NCBI GenBank assembly: GCA_964343305.1
Contig: CAYFJO010000003.1
Location: forward strand, 1-64,000
Direction of reading: 5' to 3'
Length of the DNA: 64,000 bases
Source: CAYFJO01 sp964343305
GTDB lineage: Bacteria > Planctomycetota > Planctomycetia > Pirellulales > Pirellulaceae
Under the pieces are notes generated by a model. The model was given only the letters and a program-made list of their open reading frames with translations. It was not told the DNA's origin and made no database searches. Both the position numbers and the translations under genes were made by a program. Shown here piece by piece: positions 25,686 through 34,947 of this stretch. Each line of letters opens with the position of its first letter. The first letter of the stretch is position 1.

Positions 25686-27351
25686 CTTCGTCTTGCTGTT
25701 GCGTGGCCCGACGAGCTAACCCGTAGCACATCGCTTCCTGGTCGTTGCGCAGAAGCAGATGAGCGACCGCGTCGTTGTCCCCAGGAATCGATATTGCGGG
25801 ACTATTCCAAGTCCGATCGTTCAGCGCTTGAAATCGTCCCAGTTCGCGATGTTCGCTTGGTGTTGCTTCGACCAGCGCCACTTCGCCCATCTCGCCGACC
25901 ACGAGAATCAAATCGTCCACCATCAAGATCTGTCCGTGACCATATCGCCCGCCCGCCCATTGTTTTTTTCCGTCCCGCAAATCCAGACACGACAAAACCC
26001 GATCGTGCAGTCCATAGACAAATCCTTCGTGTACAACGACATTGCTAAATTTCGTCTTTAGCCGCCGGCTGTCCCACACGAGTTCGGTTGCCATCATTCC
26101 GTCGTCCGCACGCCGTACTTCGAACACGGCACAGCCCGACGCATAAGCCGCGGAAACAAAGATTCGGTTGTCCGCCACGACGACCGGCTGCGCCACCTTC
26201 GGCTCGACATCCTCCCAAGGCCAATCGAACGTCCACAATTGCTCGCCCGTTTCTGGCTCATAAGAAGCAACGCCCTTATCTTCCATGTTGAGAATCTGGG
26301 GCACGCCGTGCAACGAAACCAGCACCGGCGATGCATAACTGTTGTAAATCGTCCCCTGGTCATCTGGCTTGTCTCCCCAGGAAGACTTCCAAACCATGTC
26401 GCCGGTTTCCTTTTCATATGCGATCAACGACGGACCATTTGTCCCGCCTCCTGTCACAATGACCTTCTTGTCGAGAATCAAGGGCGAACAACTCTTTCCA
26501 AATTTTGTGTTTTCTGCTTCATAGGGTTTCAGGATCTGTGTCGACCACACGACTTCGCCGGTTGCCGCTTCCAGACAATACAGTCCGCCCTCGCCACCCA
26601 CCGCATAGAGTCGATCTCCGTCGATCGTCGGCGTTGCACGAGGACCACCACCGGTCCAATTGGATTGAAAGAAATCTTCGGTCTTCCGTCTCCAAACGGT
26701 TTTTCCCGTCAGCAATTCGTAACAGGAAACGCACTCCTGCTCACCGCGCAGCTCCTGCGTAAAAATGTACTCCTTGACGATCGAGAACGACGAATACCCA
26801 CCACCGATCGGCTGTCGCCAGAGTTCCCGCGGCGGATGCTTCGTCCAATCCCGCTCCAAGTGTACGTCACGAACGATGCCGTCTCGGTTTGATCCCAGAA
26901 ACTGGTCAAACGAAGGTCGTTCGTCGCTGGCCGTGTCAGTTTCGATCTCGATGGACTTGTCGGGCTTCACATCCGCAGCATCGTCAATCACGGTTTTGGC
27001 CCACCGCAATCGCACTCCATACGGAATCAGGTCTCCATCACGTTTGAACGCAAAGATTGAAAAGAACGCGATGAGCGAAATCAACGGCATCAGCGAGCCG
27101 ACAAGACGCACTCGCCCCGAAAAACCCGATCGCACGCCCATCCAAAAGATCAAACCAATCAACCCCAACCATAAACTTATCTCGGACGCCAACCACCGAT
27201 AGCCGCGCCCCCATTGAAACGCCGCTTCGCCGAACAACTGAAAGAAGACGATACACAGCGGGACCACCGAAAATATAACGATCGGCCCACGTAGATTCAC
27301 ATGGCTTCTTGTCTCGCTTTCGTTCGCGTCGTGGGCGGCCCGTGCGTTCAT
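25672..27351 (-). CDS. Membrane-anchored PQQ-like beta-propeller protein
   Basis: 559 residues from the ATG at 27351; the frame is open to 27456 but that part is repeat-encoded. Three N-terminal transmembrane helices ('IVIFSVVPLCIVFFQLF', 'SLWLGLIGLIFWMGV', 'LMPLISLIAFFSIFAF') lead to a propeller with recurring 'TGKTVWRRKT', 'ATGEVVWSTQIL', 'ETGDMVWKSSW', 'ETGEQLWTFDW' blades, each ending in the tryptophan-docking pattern of PQQ/BamB-type repeats. No catalytic site of a quinoprotein dehydrogenase is clear. In planctomycetes such proteins are very common and mostly uncharacterised; binding or scaffolding is likely. Confidence 0.82.
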   Translation of the reverse strand: MNARAAHDANESETRSHVNLRGPIVIFSVVPLCIVFFQLFGEAAFQWGRGYRWLASEISLWLGLIGLIFWMGVRSGFSGRVRLVGSLMPLISLIAFFSIFAFKRDGDLIPYGVRLRWAKTVIDDAADVKPDKSIEIETDTASDERPSFDQFLGSNRDGIVRDVHLERDWTKHPPRELWRQPIGGGYSSFSIVKEYIFTQELRGEQECVSCYELLTGKTVWRRKTEDFFQSNWTGGGPRATPTIDGDRLYAVGGEGGLYCLEAATGEVVWSTQILKPYEAENTKFGKSCSPLILDKKVIVTGGGTNGPSLIAYEKETGDMVWKSSWGDKPDDQGTIYNSYASPVLVSLHGVPQILNMEDKGVASYEPETGEQLWTFDWPWEDVEPKVAQPVVVADNRIFVSAAYASGCAVFEVRRADDGMMATELVWDSRRLKTKFSNVVVHEGFVYGLHDRVLSCLDLRDGKKQWAGGRYGHGQILMVDDLILVVGEMGEVALVEATPSEHRELGRFQALNDRTWNSPAISIPGDNDAVAHLLLRNDQEAMCYGLARRATQQQDEVTKK

Positions 27352-27402
27352 GTGCTTTTGTCTACTAGTTGTGGATTTGTTGTTTACTTGCGCGCATTCT
27401 TG

Positions 27403-27459
27403 GTAGTGGAATTCGCCAGAATTCCCCGGTTCGATCGGAATTCTGGCGAATTCCACTAC
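27403..27459. repeat. Perfect 23-base inverted repeat, 'GAATTC-GCCA-GAATTC' family
   Basis: Arms 27403-27425 and 27437-27459 are exact reverse complements around 11 bases. Each arm contains its own hairpin GGAATTC-GCCA-GAATTCC with the same GCCA loop and GTAG end as the elements at 19990 and 22841. It lies just upstream of the propeller gene and downstream of the amidase gene. Confidence 0.85.
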
Positions 27460-27490
27460 GGCGCTTTGTTTGCGGCTCTGCCGCGTTGTT

Positions 27491-29158
27491 TTACCCTTGG
27501 TCGATGGGGATCAGCTTCTCTAACGATGGATGCTTGAGGTGATGCCCTGTCGCTTGCTGGAATGCGTGGCCCAGGGTCAACAAATCTGTCTCGCCGAACA
27601 ACTTGCCCGTGAAGGTGATGGAACCCGGCGTCTCCACTCCATCAGCTTCACCAAACTCGTGTGGCATGACGATTGTCGGATGTCCCGTCAGATTTGTGAT
27701 CGTCAAATCATTTCCGCCGACGTAGGCGTCGACGCCCGACATCAACTCAGCCATCTCTTGCATCAATAAAGTACGAATCCGGTTGGCCCGCAAATACTCA
27801 ACCGCCGGCACAAATTCGCTGCGTCGAAAGATCCCCGGCCAAGACTTGCCGATGCCTTCCGAGATGCCCTCGCGTGTGAGCGGATCGAATACAGCGGCCG
27901 CCTCGGTGTCTAAGATCACGGTCAGCGCCCCGGCTGGATACTTCTTGGGCAGTTCGATCGGTACCAATTCAACGCCCAGTTCCCGCAGAGTTTTCAACTC
28001 GGATCGTGTTTCTATCGGCGTTTTGTCCACGACATAGCCAACTCGCATCGTGCGCAAGTCGCGTCTGGGCGGCCAATGAAACGGTTGGTCAACGGCCGTA
28101 GGGTCGAGTCCGTCGTAGCCGTGAATCGCGGCGAACACCAGCGCACAGTCTTCCATGCTGCGCGTGATCGGTCCCAGTTTATCCATGCTCCACGACAACG
28201 ACATGCAACCATAGCGGCTGACGCGACCGAATGTCGGACGCAAGCCGCTCGTGCCGCATCGTCGACAAGGCGAAACGATGCTGCCTAGTGTCTCGCTGCC
28301 AATCGCAAATCCGACGAGTCCCGCCGCCGTTGCAGATGCAGAACCGGCCGACGAGCCACTGGAACCTTGCTTTTGATTCCACGGGTTGCGCGTCTTCCCG
28401 CGATACCACTCGTCTCCCATCGCCAGCGATCCCAGCGACAGTTTCGCCACCAAAACCGCTCCCGCTTCATCGAGTCGCCGAGCAACCGTCGCTTTTTCGT
28501 CACGCACTTGATCTACGAACGGTGTCGCACCCCACGCCGTTTTGTATCCCGGATAAGCGATCAAGTCTTTGGCGCCCCAGGGAATTCCGTGCAACGGACC
28601 TCGATATCGGCCGGATGCGATTTCGCGATCGGCACGCTCGGCTTGTTTCAGCGCCAGATCTTCGGTCAACGTCGCGACACACAACAAAGCCGGATCATAT
28701 TGTCGCAATCTTTCGAGGTACAGTTTGGTCAATTCAATCGACGTCACTTGATGGGTGCGAATCAGTGCCGACAACTCGGTGATGGGCAGGAAGGCGAGGG
28801 CTTCGGTGGAAGCAGAACGTTTCCCAGCGGCGCCTTCGGTCGCGGCGACGCTTCGCTCGTGCGGTTTGGTGGATTGACGGCGAGTTGGTGCGGCGGAAAA
28901 CACCACGGCCGGTGGCACGTTGTAGTCCACGTCTACGGTCCGCATTGCCTCGAATTTTCTCAAGGTCCCTGTGAGAGACCGGGCCGTTGTTTCACGCTCT
29001 TCCTCGCTGAGTTCAATGCCGCTGATCCACTCAGCCTGCTTGATCATTTCCGCCGACACCGTTGCCGCGCCGGCCGCTTGTGCGGCCAGTGCTCGTTGAA
29101 AGGCGGCCGTGCCGATTCCCAATCCGGCTAAAACCTTCAGAAGCTGTCGTCGATGCAC
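27491..29158 (-). CDS. Tat-exported amidase (amidase-signature family)
   Basis: 555 residues from the GTG at 29158, chosen because GAGGAG lies 7 bases before it and it directly starts a twin-arginine signal ('HRRQLLKVLAGLGIG'). The amidase-signature catalytic residues are present: Lys197 in 'WGAKDL', the Ser-rich block 'QGSSGSSAGSA' (about 265-274) and Ser293 in 'GSETLGSIVSP' (usual DTGGS). The enzyme hydrolyses amides outside the cytoplasm; GatA-like similarity does not mean tRNA amidation, since it is exported and no gatB/C is near. Residues 85-120 are an unstructured insertion. Confidence 0.88.
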   Translation of the reverse strand: MHRRQLLKVLAGLGIGTAAFQRALAAQAAGAATVSAEMIKQAEWISGIELSEEERETTARSLTGTLRKFEAMRTVDVDYNVPPAVVFSAAPTRRQSTKPHERSVAATEGAAGKRSASTEALAFLPITELSALIRTHQVTSIELTKLYLERLRQYDPALLCVATLTEDLALKQAERADREIASGRYRGPLHGIPWGAKDLIAYPGYKTAWGATPFVDQVRDEKATVARRLDEAGAVLVAKLSLGSLAMGDEWYRGKTRNPWNQKQGSSGSSAGSASATAAGLVGFAIGSETLGSIVSPCRRCGTSGLRPTFGRVSRYGCMSLSWSMDKLGPITRSMEDCALVFAAIHGYDGLDPTAVDQPFHWPPRRDLRTMRVGYVVDKTPIETRSELKTLRELGVELVPIELPKKYPAGALTVILDTEAAAVFDPLTREGISEGIGKSWPGIFRRSEFVPAVEYLRANRIRTLLMQEMAELMSGVDAYVGGNDLTITNLTGHPTIVMPHEFGEADGVETPGSITFTGKLFGETDLLTLGHAFQQATGHHLKHPSLEKLIPIDQG

Positions 29159-29380
29159 GGTAGATCTCCTCGGGCTGCGATGCAAGGGGCATGCAAAGTT
29201 TAACACGTGAAAAATCGCCTGCCCAGCAAACCCACTGGTTGGCCATTGACACGGGACGTAAGATTTCAGCATCAATTGATCAAATGGAGGCGATCAAGTA
29301 ACCTCGCTAGTTGCCCATTTCCGCGAACCGCCAGACCCTTTTTCATATCACACAATATCACGCAGGATTTCTTTCTTCCC

Positions 29381-31123
29381 ATGAGCGATGGCCAAGTGGA
29401 ACTTGTCGCAATCGGGCCCGATCCGTCGCTGAGGTGGCATCGGACGCTACCCGTCGGCCAATCGGTGCGATTGGGACGGCTGCCACAGGACGGATGGGCC
29501 GTACCATGGGATCAGCGGATTTCTCGCGAACATGCTGACCTGATTTTCGAAAACGGTGAATTGACGATCCAAGTGCTCGAAGCGGCGAAGAATCCAGTCC
29601 ATTTTTTCGACGACACTCAACGTGAATTGACAGTCGGGCCGGGCGACGAATTCCGCATCGGAGTGACCCGGTTTCGCGTGGTGACCATGAATCCCGATGG
29701 CGGGGACAACAGTGTCACCGTTGACGAAAACCTTGCCGAACTAATTCGCAAGTCGCAACCGGTTGGAGAAGGGCAAGATATTCTGTTCGCCGGTAAGGCC
29801 AAGTCGGAGGATGGATTCGATCCCTACCATCGCTGGCTGGGAATTCCGCCCGAGGATCAACCTCCGCACGCTTATCGTTTGCTGGGGATTACGACATTCG
29901 AAGAAGTGGGCGACGTCATCCAAGCAGCGGCCGATCGCCAAATGGCACACGTGCGAGGCTACCAAACCGGACAGCGCAGCGAGCTGTCGCAAATGCTGCT
30001 CAACGAGTTAACCAGCGCACGGCTAATGTTGTTGACGCCGGAAAAGAAGCAACGCTACGACATTTTGCTGCGCGATCACTTCGCCCAGCAAGAGATGTCA
30101 AACCCGGTGTTCGACACCGGACCAAGGCACGACCCGGTCGATAATTTGGCCGGCGAGGCGTGTGGAAATTACGTTTTACTGGATCACCTTTGTAGCGGCG
30201 AAATGGGATCGGTGTTCAAGGCCAAGCACGCCATCATGGATCGCATCGTGGCATTAAAAGTGCTCTTCAACGAAGGTCCTGGTGCCAGAGAAGCAATCCA
30301 ACGATTCAATCAACAGATCAAAACCCTCTCGAATTTGAATCACAAGAACTTGGTCGCGGCCTACGAAGCCGGTGAAAGAGATGGGACGCACTTTCTCGTC
30401 ATGGAATTCGTCGATGGATGCGATCTGGTCGGATTGCTGAAACAGCGCGGCACACTGTCGATCGACGAGGTCATTGAGTTTGCGATTCAGGCTGCGGAAG
30501 GGCTGGGCTACGCACACGCCAGCGGTGTGATCCATCGCAATGTCAAACCGAACAAGTTGCTGTTGGACCAGAATGGAACTATTAAAGTGGTCGGTTGGGG
30601 GCGAGCGTTGCTGACCAGCGACACTCCTGCCGACGAGTCGAATGCAAAAACGGTTGTCGGCACTTTCGAATACATGTCGCCCGAACAGAGCGTCGACAGC
30701 GATGCGGTGGACCATCGTGCCGACATTTATTCGTTGGGATGTACGATTTTTACGTTGCTCACGCGGCGATTGTTGTTTCCCACGCAATCCGTCGCCGAAA
30801 CCATCGCCGCCCATCGGAATACGCCACCGCCACTGATTCAGCACATTCGATCCGACGCTCCGCCAAGCCTCGTCATGGTGCTCCGCAAGATGCTGGCTAA
30901 ACAGCCGGAAAGTCGATTCCAGTCGATGGCACAAGTCATTGCGGGCCTGCAAGCGGTGTTGCATTCCAGCGGTCCGCAACCACCGATTGTCGAACCGGCG
31001 CCAAGTCCAGCTCCCGCCGAAGCACGCTCTCGACCTTCCGACAGCACGTCCATGAATCTAGCCGATTTCTTCGGCAACTTGAGCGAAGACGAACGTGAAA
31101 CTTGGAAACGCAAGCGGAAGTAG
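29381..31123 (+). CDS. FHA + J-like + pseudokinase protein
   Basis: 580 residues from the ATG at 29381. Residues 1-105 form an FHA domain ('VRLGRLPQDG', 'ISREHADLIF': Arg33, Ser48, His51). Residues 147-235 carry the planctomycete J-like helical block ('DPYHRWLGIPPEDQPP', 'YRLLGI', 'AADRQMAHVRGY'). A Ser/Thr-kinase fold covers about 264-535. Lys293 ('VALKVLF') and the Pro-Glu of 'MSPEQ' are kept, but the catalytic loop is 'HRNVKPNK' (Asp387 replaced by Asn, metal Asn392 by Lys) and the DFG motif is 'GWG' (405-407). All three phosphotransfer residues are lost, so it is predicted to be an inactive signalling scaffold. Divergent from the amidase gene. Confidence 0.87.
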   Translation: MSDGQVELVAIGPDPSLRWHRTLPVGQSVRLGRLPQDGWAVPWDQRISREHADLIFENGELTIQVLEAAKNPVHFFDDTQRELTVGPGDEFRIGVTRFRVVTMNPDGGDNSVTVDENLAELIRKSQPVGEGQDILFAGKAKSEDGFDPYHRWLGIPPEDQPPHAYRLLGITTFEEVGDVIQAAADRQMAHVRGYQTGQRSELSQMLLNELTSARLMLLTPEKKQRYDILLRDHFAQQEMSNPVFDTGPRHDPVDNLAGEACGNYVLLDHLCSGEMGSVFKAKHAIMDRIVALKVLFNEGPGAREAIQRFNQQIKTLSNLNHKNLVAAYEAGERDGTHFLVMEFVDGCDLVGLLKQRGTLSIDEVIEFAIQAAEGLGYAHASGVIHRNVKPNKLLLDQNGTIKVVGWGRALLTSDTPADESNAKTVVGTFEYMSPEQSVDSDAVDHRADIYSLGCTIFTLLTRRLLFPTQSVAETIAAHRNTPPPLIQHIRSDAPPSLVMVLRKMLAKQPESRFQSMAQVIAGLQAVLHSSGPQPPIVEPAPSPAPAEARSRPSDSTSMNLADFFGNLSEDERETWKRKRK

Positions 31124-31164
31124 GGTGCGTGGAGCAAGCGTGAAAAAACGGTGCGTTGCGCACG

Positions 31165-32070
31165 CTACGCAACTTCTAACAACTTCTTGAGCGTCGCCAA
31201 GTCGATGCGCAAGGCTTCGATGTTTTTCTCTAAACCAGCCTTTGGCAAATACTCAACGTGCAAGGAGATCGGCCCAGCGTACTTCGACTCTTTTAGTAAC
31301 TTGAAGAACTTTGGGTCCACCTGGCCCTCGCCAAGCGGCACGTTTTCCGGACGACGGCCGTTCCATTTGAAATCCTTGACGTAGATCGCGCCAAGATGAG
31401 GCTGCATCAAATTGAAATGGACCGGCCACGACAAACCGCCTTCGACCGTCGAGTGGCGAATGTCGAACGCAACTCCGATTTCCGCCACCGGATAGTCCTT
31501 GATGAGTGCGTGTAAGTCCCAAATTCCGGCACCTACGACGTGGGCTCCGGAGTGGTTTTGATAAACCGCCGCCAGACCAAGTTCCCGATTCAAAGCCACC
31601 AAGTCTTTCAGTTTTGGGCGGATGGCCTCCAATTGCGGCAGGACGGGCTGCCCCAGATCGTAGCGATAGTATTGCATCCGATAACGTTTGATTCCCAGAT
31701 CCGCGGCGGTCTTCAGAACTCGTTCGGACAGTGAATCGACCTGGTTGACGTTGGACGTCATGATCGTGACATTGACGCCATGCTTCGCCAGTGCCTCGAC
31801 CATTTTGGGAAGTTCATCTTCGACTTGCACAGGTTCGATGTGTCCGCCTTTTCGCACGGTCGCTTCAATGCCGTCGAAACCAAGTTCCGCCATCGTGGAA
31901 CCCAGTTCATCGTAGCTCAACGATTGCACGAATTTTTCGAAAGCGCAGATTTCGAACCTCGCCTTCTTGGGTTGCTCGGCCACACAGACGTTTGACATAG
32001 CCAAACCCGCGACGGCAGACACAGAGCTAGCCACAAACGATCGCCGATTCATCGATAGTTCTTGTTCCAT
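31165..32070 (-). CDS. Exported sugar-phosphate isomerase/epimerase-like TIM-barrel protein
   Basis: 301 residues from the ATG at 32070, which follows the esterase stop by one base with AAGGA 8 bases upstream. A Tat-like leader ('MNRRSFVASSVSAVAGLAM') precedes a xylose-isomerase-like TIM barrel ('LGFDGIEATVRKGGHIEP', 'VYQNHSG', 'VAFDIRHSTVEGG', 'IYVKDFKWNGR', 'ISLHVEYLP'); Glu, Asp and His in these segments are the expected metal ligands. The substrate is unknown. Almost certainly one operon with the esterase gene. Ends convergent with the pseudokinase gene. Confidence 0.85.
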   Translation of the reverse strand: MEQELSMNRRSFVASSVSAVAGLAMSNVCVAEQPKKARFEICAFEKFVQSLSYDELGSTMAELGFDGIEATVRKGGHIEPVQVEDELPKMVEALAKHGVNVTIMTSNVNQVDSLSERVLKTAADLGIKRYRMQYYRYDLGQPVLPQLEAIRPKLKDLVALNRELGLAAVYQNHSGAHVVGAGIWDLHALIKDYPVAEIGVAFDIRHSTVEGGLSWPVHFNLMQPHLGAIYVKDFKWNGRRPENVPLGEGQVDPKFFKLLKESKYAGPISLHVEYLPKAGLEKNIEALRIDLATLKKLLEVA

Positions 32071-32071
32071 T

Positions 32072-32998
32072 TCAGTTTTCCTTGTGACCAAAATTGTGGG
32101 CGTGGAATTTCATAATGTCCGAGCCGTTTTTCTCGTAAATGACGCGGGCGCTGTGCGGCGCATCGTCCACGATCAAACGATCGTGCGGAATCTTTAAACT
32201 GTTCAAGAACTTCGTAAACTCCAAGTTGTTTTCGTAATTGAATCCTTTGTTGCCCACGAAGAACAAGATGTTGAGATCAGGATCTGGACGTTCGGCGAAT
32301 TTGCGGGCCAAGTCCCACGTGTTGTAGCCCGGTGCAAACTTGAGATTGTCGTTTTCATAGCCGTCGTTTTCGGAGATCTTCTTTTCGGTCGCGTAGCCGC
32401 CACCGCCGGGAGCAGCCGAACAAAACAAATGTGAATGCCTGAACATGATTCGGCACGTGCCGCGGCCTCCCTGCGAGAATCCTTCGATCGCCCGCCCGCG
32501 GCGATCCGCGATGGTGCGGTAGGTTCGATCGATGTGCGGAATCAGCTCCTTGATAAACACGTCTTCGCCCATAGCGTTCTCGCGCTCGGGCAAATTGTAA
32601 TGGCTGACAGGACCGCCGTTGACGAACACATAAATGGTGGGCGGGATGATTCCAACACTGATCGCTTTGTGAATGTACTCCGCCAGGCTGACGCTTCTAA
32701 TTTCGCTACCGGGCCGACCGCCGTGTAAATAATAGACGACAGGAAAGCGTTTGTCCTTGTTCGCGGGTTGGCCGTAAGCGGCCGGAAGATAAATGCAATA
32801 GCCGACGTCGAGGCCCATCGATGTGCTCTTAAATGTCGTGTGCCGAACGCCGGTTAGATCTTCGCGTTGGAGTGGGTTCACCCAGCGAAACGGTCGAGGC
32901 TGTTTCTTTTTTGCTTGGGGCGATTGCTGTGCGCGTATTGTTGCAGGCGCGAGAAATAAGCAGACCATCGCAATTGATTTTTTGGGCAATCTTTTCAC
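32072..32998 (-). CDS. Secreted esterase of the alpha/beta-hydrolase (esterase D/feruloyl esterase-like) type
   Basis: 308 residues with a signal peptide ('IAMVCLFLAPATIRAQ'). The GTG start at 32998 has GGAAG 7 bases before it; ATG 32968 is an alternative. Motifs: 'VVYYLHGGRPGSE' (oxyanion region), 'IEGFSQGGRGT' (nucleophile Ser) and 'DAPHSARV' (catalytic His). The layout matches the putative esterase family that includes S-formylglutathione hydrolase and enterochelin/feruloyl esterases. Its exported location and its partner TIM-barrel gene suggest a role in polysaccharide breakdown, by inference. Confidence 0.85.
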   Translation of the reverse strand: MKRLPKKSIAMVCLFLAPATIRAQQSPQAKKKQPRPFRWVNPLQREDLTGVRHTTFKSTSMGLDVGYCIYLPAAYGQPANKDKRFPVVYYLHGGRPGSEIRSVSLAEYIHKAISVGIIPPTIYVFVNGGPVSHYNLPERENAMGEDVFIKELIPHIDRTYRTIADRRGRAIEGFSQGGRGTCRIMFRHSHLFCSAAPGGGGYATEKKISENDGYENDNLKFAPGYNTWDLARKFAERPDPDLNILFFVGNKGFNYENNLEFTKFLNSLKIPHDRLIVDDAPHSARVIYEKNGSDIMKFHAHNFGHKEN

Positions 32999-33028
32999 AA
33001 GGTTTCTTCCGTTTTTCAGCGTTTCAGT

Positions 33029-33388
33029 CTACATCCCAAATAACCCCCGAAGGAAACTCTGAATATCGGACCGTCCTTCGAGTACCGCAAGATTATAAAA
33101 CTCTGTCCATCCACAATTATCGCACGATACAGCTAGAAAGTTTCTCTTTACGATCTTGGAAAAACCCGTGCCCGTCGTTGAGATGCGTTCCACCCTGGCT
33201 TCGCGATGTTTACATTTTTGGCACCTATAGGCTTGTTTAAACTGAAACTCAAACGATGTTTCGTCTTCGCCATTAGCTGGTTCGGCCATAAAATCCAGAT
33301 TCAACTTGCCCTCGCGCGAGCAGCCACATTTCCAGCACGAGTCAAACTGTTCTTCAATAACTTCGCGGCAGTTGGAACACGTCCACAT
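33029..33388 (-). CDS. Small double zinc-ribbon protein
   Basis: 119 residues from the ATG at 33388, placed so that the first CxxC lies near the N-terminus ('MWTCSNCREVIEEQFDSCWK'). Two zinc ribbons are visible: CxxC...CxxC at the start ('CSNC', 'CWKC') and 'CQKC'...'CDNC' in the second half. The second half ('NFLAVSCDNCGWTEFYNL') resembles small nucleic-acid-binding Zn-ribbon proteins. Function unknown. The gene lies 30 bases from the esterase start on the same strand. Confidence 0.75.
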   Translation of the reverse strand: MWTCSNCREVIEEQFDSCWKCGCSREGKLNLDFMAEPANGEDETSFEFQFKQAYRCQKCKHREARVERISTTGTGFSKIVKRNFLAVSCDNCGWTEFYNLAVLEGRSDIQSFLRGLFGM

Positions 33389-33499
33389 AGGAATTCGATC
33401 GTACAGCGGATTGCGCGAAAAAACCCTGTGACCCGGAATTGCTGTTCGCAAACCGGGTCAAAGGAATTGGAAGTTATTCTCGTTCAGGGGTGAGCCTGT

Positions 33500-34483
33500 C
33501 TACAAACCCGGGTCGATCTTGAGCAGTTGGCCGTCGCCATCGCCGATCACGGTGATGTAAAGCGCGCCATCATCGCCAAACGCCATCGCCGTCGGCTTGT
33601 CCAGGCCGCACAGTTTTTTGGATTCGATCATCAGTTTTTCGTCGCCCTTCTTGGCGATCAACTGGAACAAACCGCCTTCTGCTGTGTCGAACCAGGAGAA
33701 ATCCAAGGCATAGATCTTGGCCTTCTTTTTGGGACTAAATGCCACCGCCGTGATGTCGCTCAGGCCAACTTCGACATTGCGAAGCATCTTGCCGTTCTTG
33801 GCGTTATAGAACGTGAGCAGGCCGTCGTTGGGGACGGTGATTTCACCCATTTGGCCGATCACCAGTTGTCCGCGAGGACTCATCGTAGCCGCGACCGGAG
33901 CGTCCACCCCCGTGGCTTCCTTGGTGGCGATGAAGCGCTCGAACTTGGTGACTTTGCCATCTTTGACGGTGGCTTTGGCGACCCAGCCCTTGGTGTCGTC
34001 GCCGTTGCAGGTGACGTACACGGCGCTATCCGTTGAGGTCACGCCATGGAAGTTTCCTTCTGCCTTTAACGTTTCGTTGGCTGTGAGCGAAAAACTGGCT
34101 TCCATATCTTCGGCTTTGAGCACGCCCTTAACGTCCACTTTGTAGACACGCAAGAGTTCCTTGTCGTCAATGTTTCCGCCACCGCCGACGACCAGCGTGT
34201 CGCGGTCGAGGAACGTCAATCCCAATGGTCCGATGTCGTAGTTGGGACCTTTGCCGTAGACGTCCTTGGGAAAGCCGGTAATTACGTCAACCGCCTTGCC
34301 ATCGACAACTTGGACGACGCGTCCCGCACCGCTGTCAGCGACAAACACAACGCCCGTTTCCGGTTGGATCGCAACACCGCACGGATTGTTCAGACCGCCG
34401 ACCACCTTCACAGGCTTGGCGGCGTGGGCGGAAACACAGTACATCACGGCCACAACGGCCAGCCAATTTGACATCGTTCGCAT
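33500..34483 (-). CDS. Secreted NHL/SMP-30-like beta-propeller protein
   Basis: 327 residues with a signal peptide ('MSNWLAVVAVMYCVSAHA') and a strong AAGGAG site. Repeated 'NNPCGVAIQPETGVVFVAD', 'IGPLGLTFLDRDTLVVGGGG', 'DITAVAFSPKKKAKIYALD' and 'DKPTAMAFGDDGALYITV' segments are blades of an NHL/SMP-30-type propeller. No complete lactonase metal site is evident, so a binding role is as likely as catalysis. Confidence 0.78.
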   Translation of the reverse strand: MRTMSNWLAVVAVMYCVSAHAAKPVKVVGGLNNPCGVAIQPETGVVFVADSGAGRVVQVVDGKAVDVITGFPKDVYGKGPNYDIGPLGLTFLDRDTLVVGGGGNIDDKELLRVYKVDVKGVLKAEDMEASFSLTANETLKAEGNFHGVTSTDSAVYVTCNGDDTKGWVAKATVKDGKVTKFERFIATKEATGVDAPVAATMSPRGQLVIGQMGEITVPNDGLLTFYNAKNGKMLRNVEVGLSDITAVAFSPKKKAKIYALDFSWFDTAEGGLFQLIAKKGDEKLMIESKKLCGLDKPTAMAFGDDGALYITVIGDGDGQLLKIDPGL

Positions 34484-34947
34484 TTGAATCTCCTTAACGG
34501 GTTAGCAAGTACTTATTCAGGTAGCGTTGGCGGCTTGATTTTGGGATAGGCACGTGTGAAGTGGGATCTTTTGACAAAAGGGGCCATTTTGGCTGACTCA
34601 AATCCGGCTGGCAAGATGGGAAGCTAAAAAGACTGGGGTAAGCTTTGCGTGTTGCGTCGCACACGTCTTAAGAACTAATGTCACGGTGTTACAGAGGCTT
34701 TTTGCCCCGCACCGGCGTGCGTTGTTAAACCTTAACGCCTTGGCAAAGCTTGGCGAATCTCCGGCTTGTATCGGGAGATCGGAAAAATTTGGCTGGATGG
34801 GTGGTGGACGTCCGATCCTCATTATCGCCGGCTTACTGCGGTCGCATCACTTTCGCCAACCGCCCGCCGACGAGGATCATCGAGCGCTATCAGACCCACA
34901 GCTCGCCCCGCCTGATCCGAATCGATGGGTGCTATTCACATCGGGAT
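34484..34947. other. 464-base intergenic region without a recognisable feature
   Basis: Lies upstream of the propeller gene and downstream of miaA (both minus strand). It must contain the propeller promoter. A TTTTGACAAAA palindrome near 34571 is the only symmetric motif noted. Short open frames here have no family resemblance. Confidence 0.5.
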
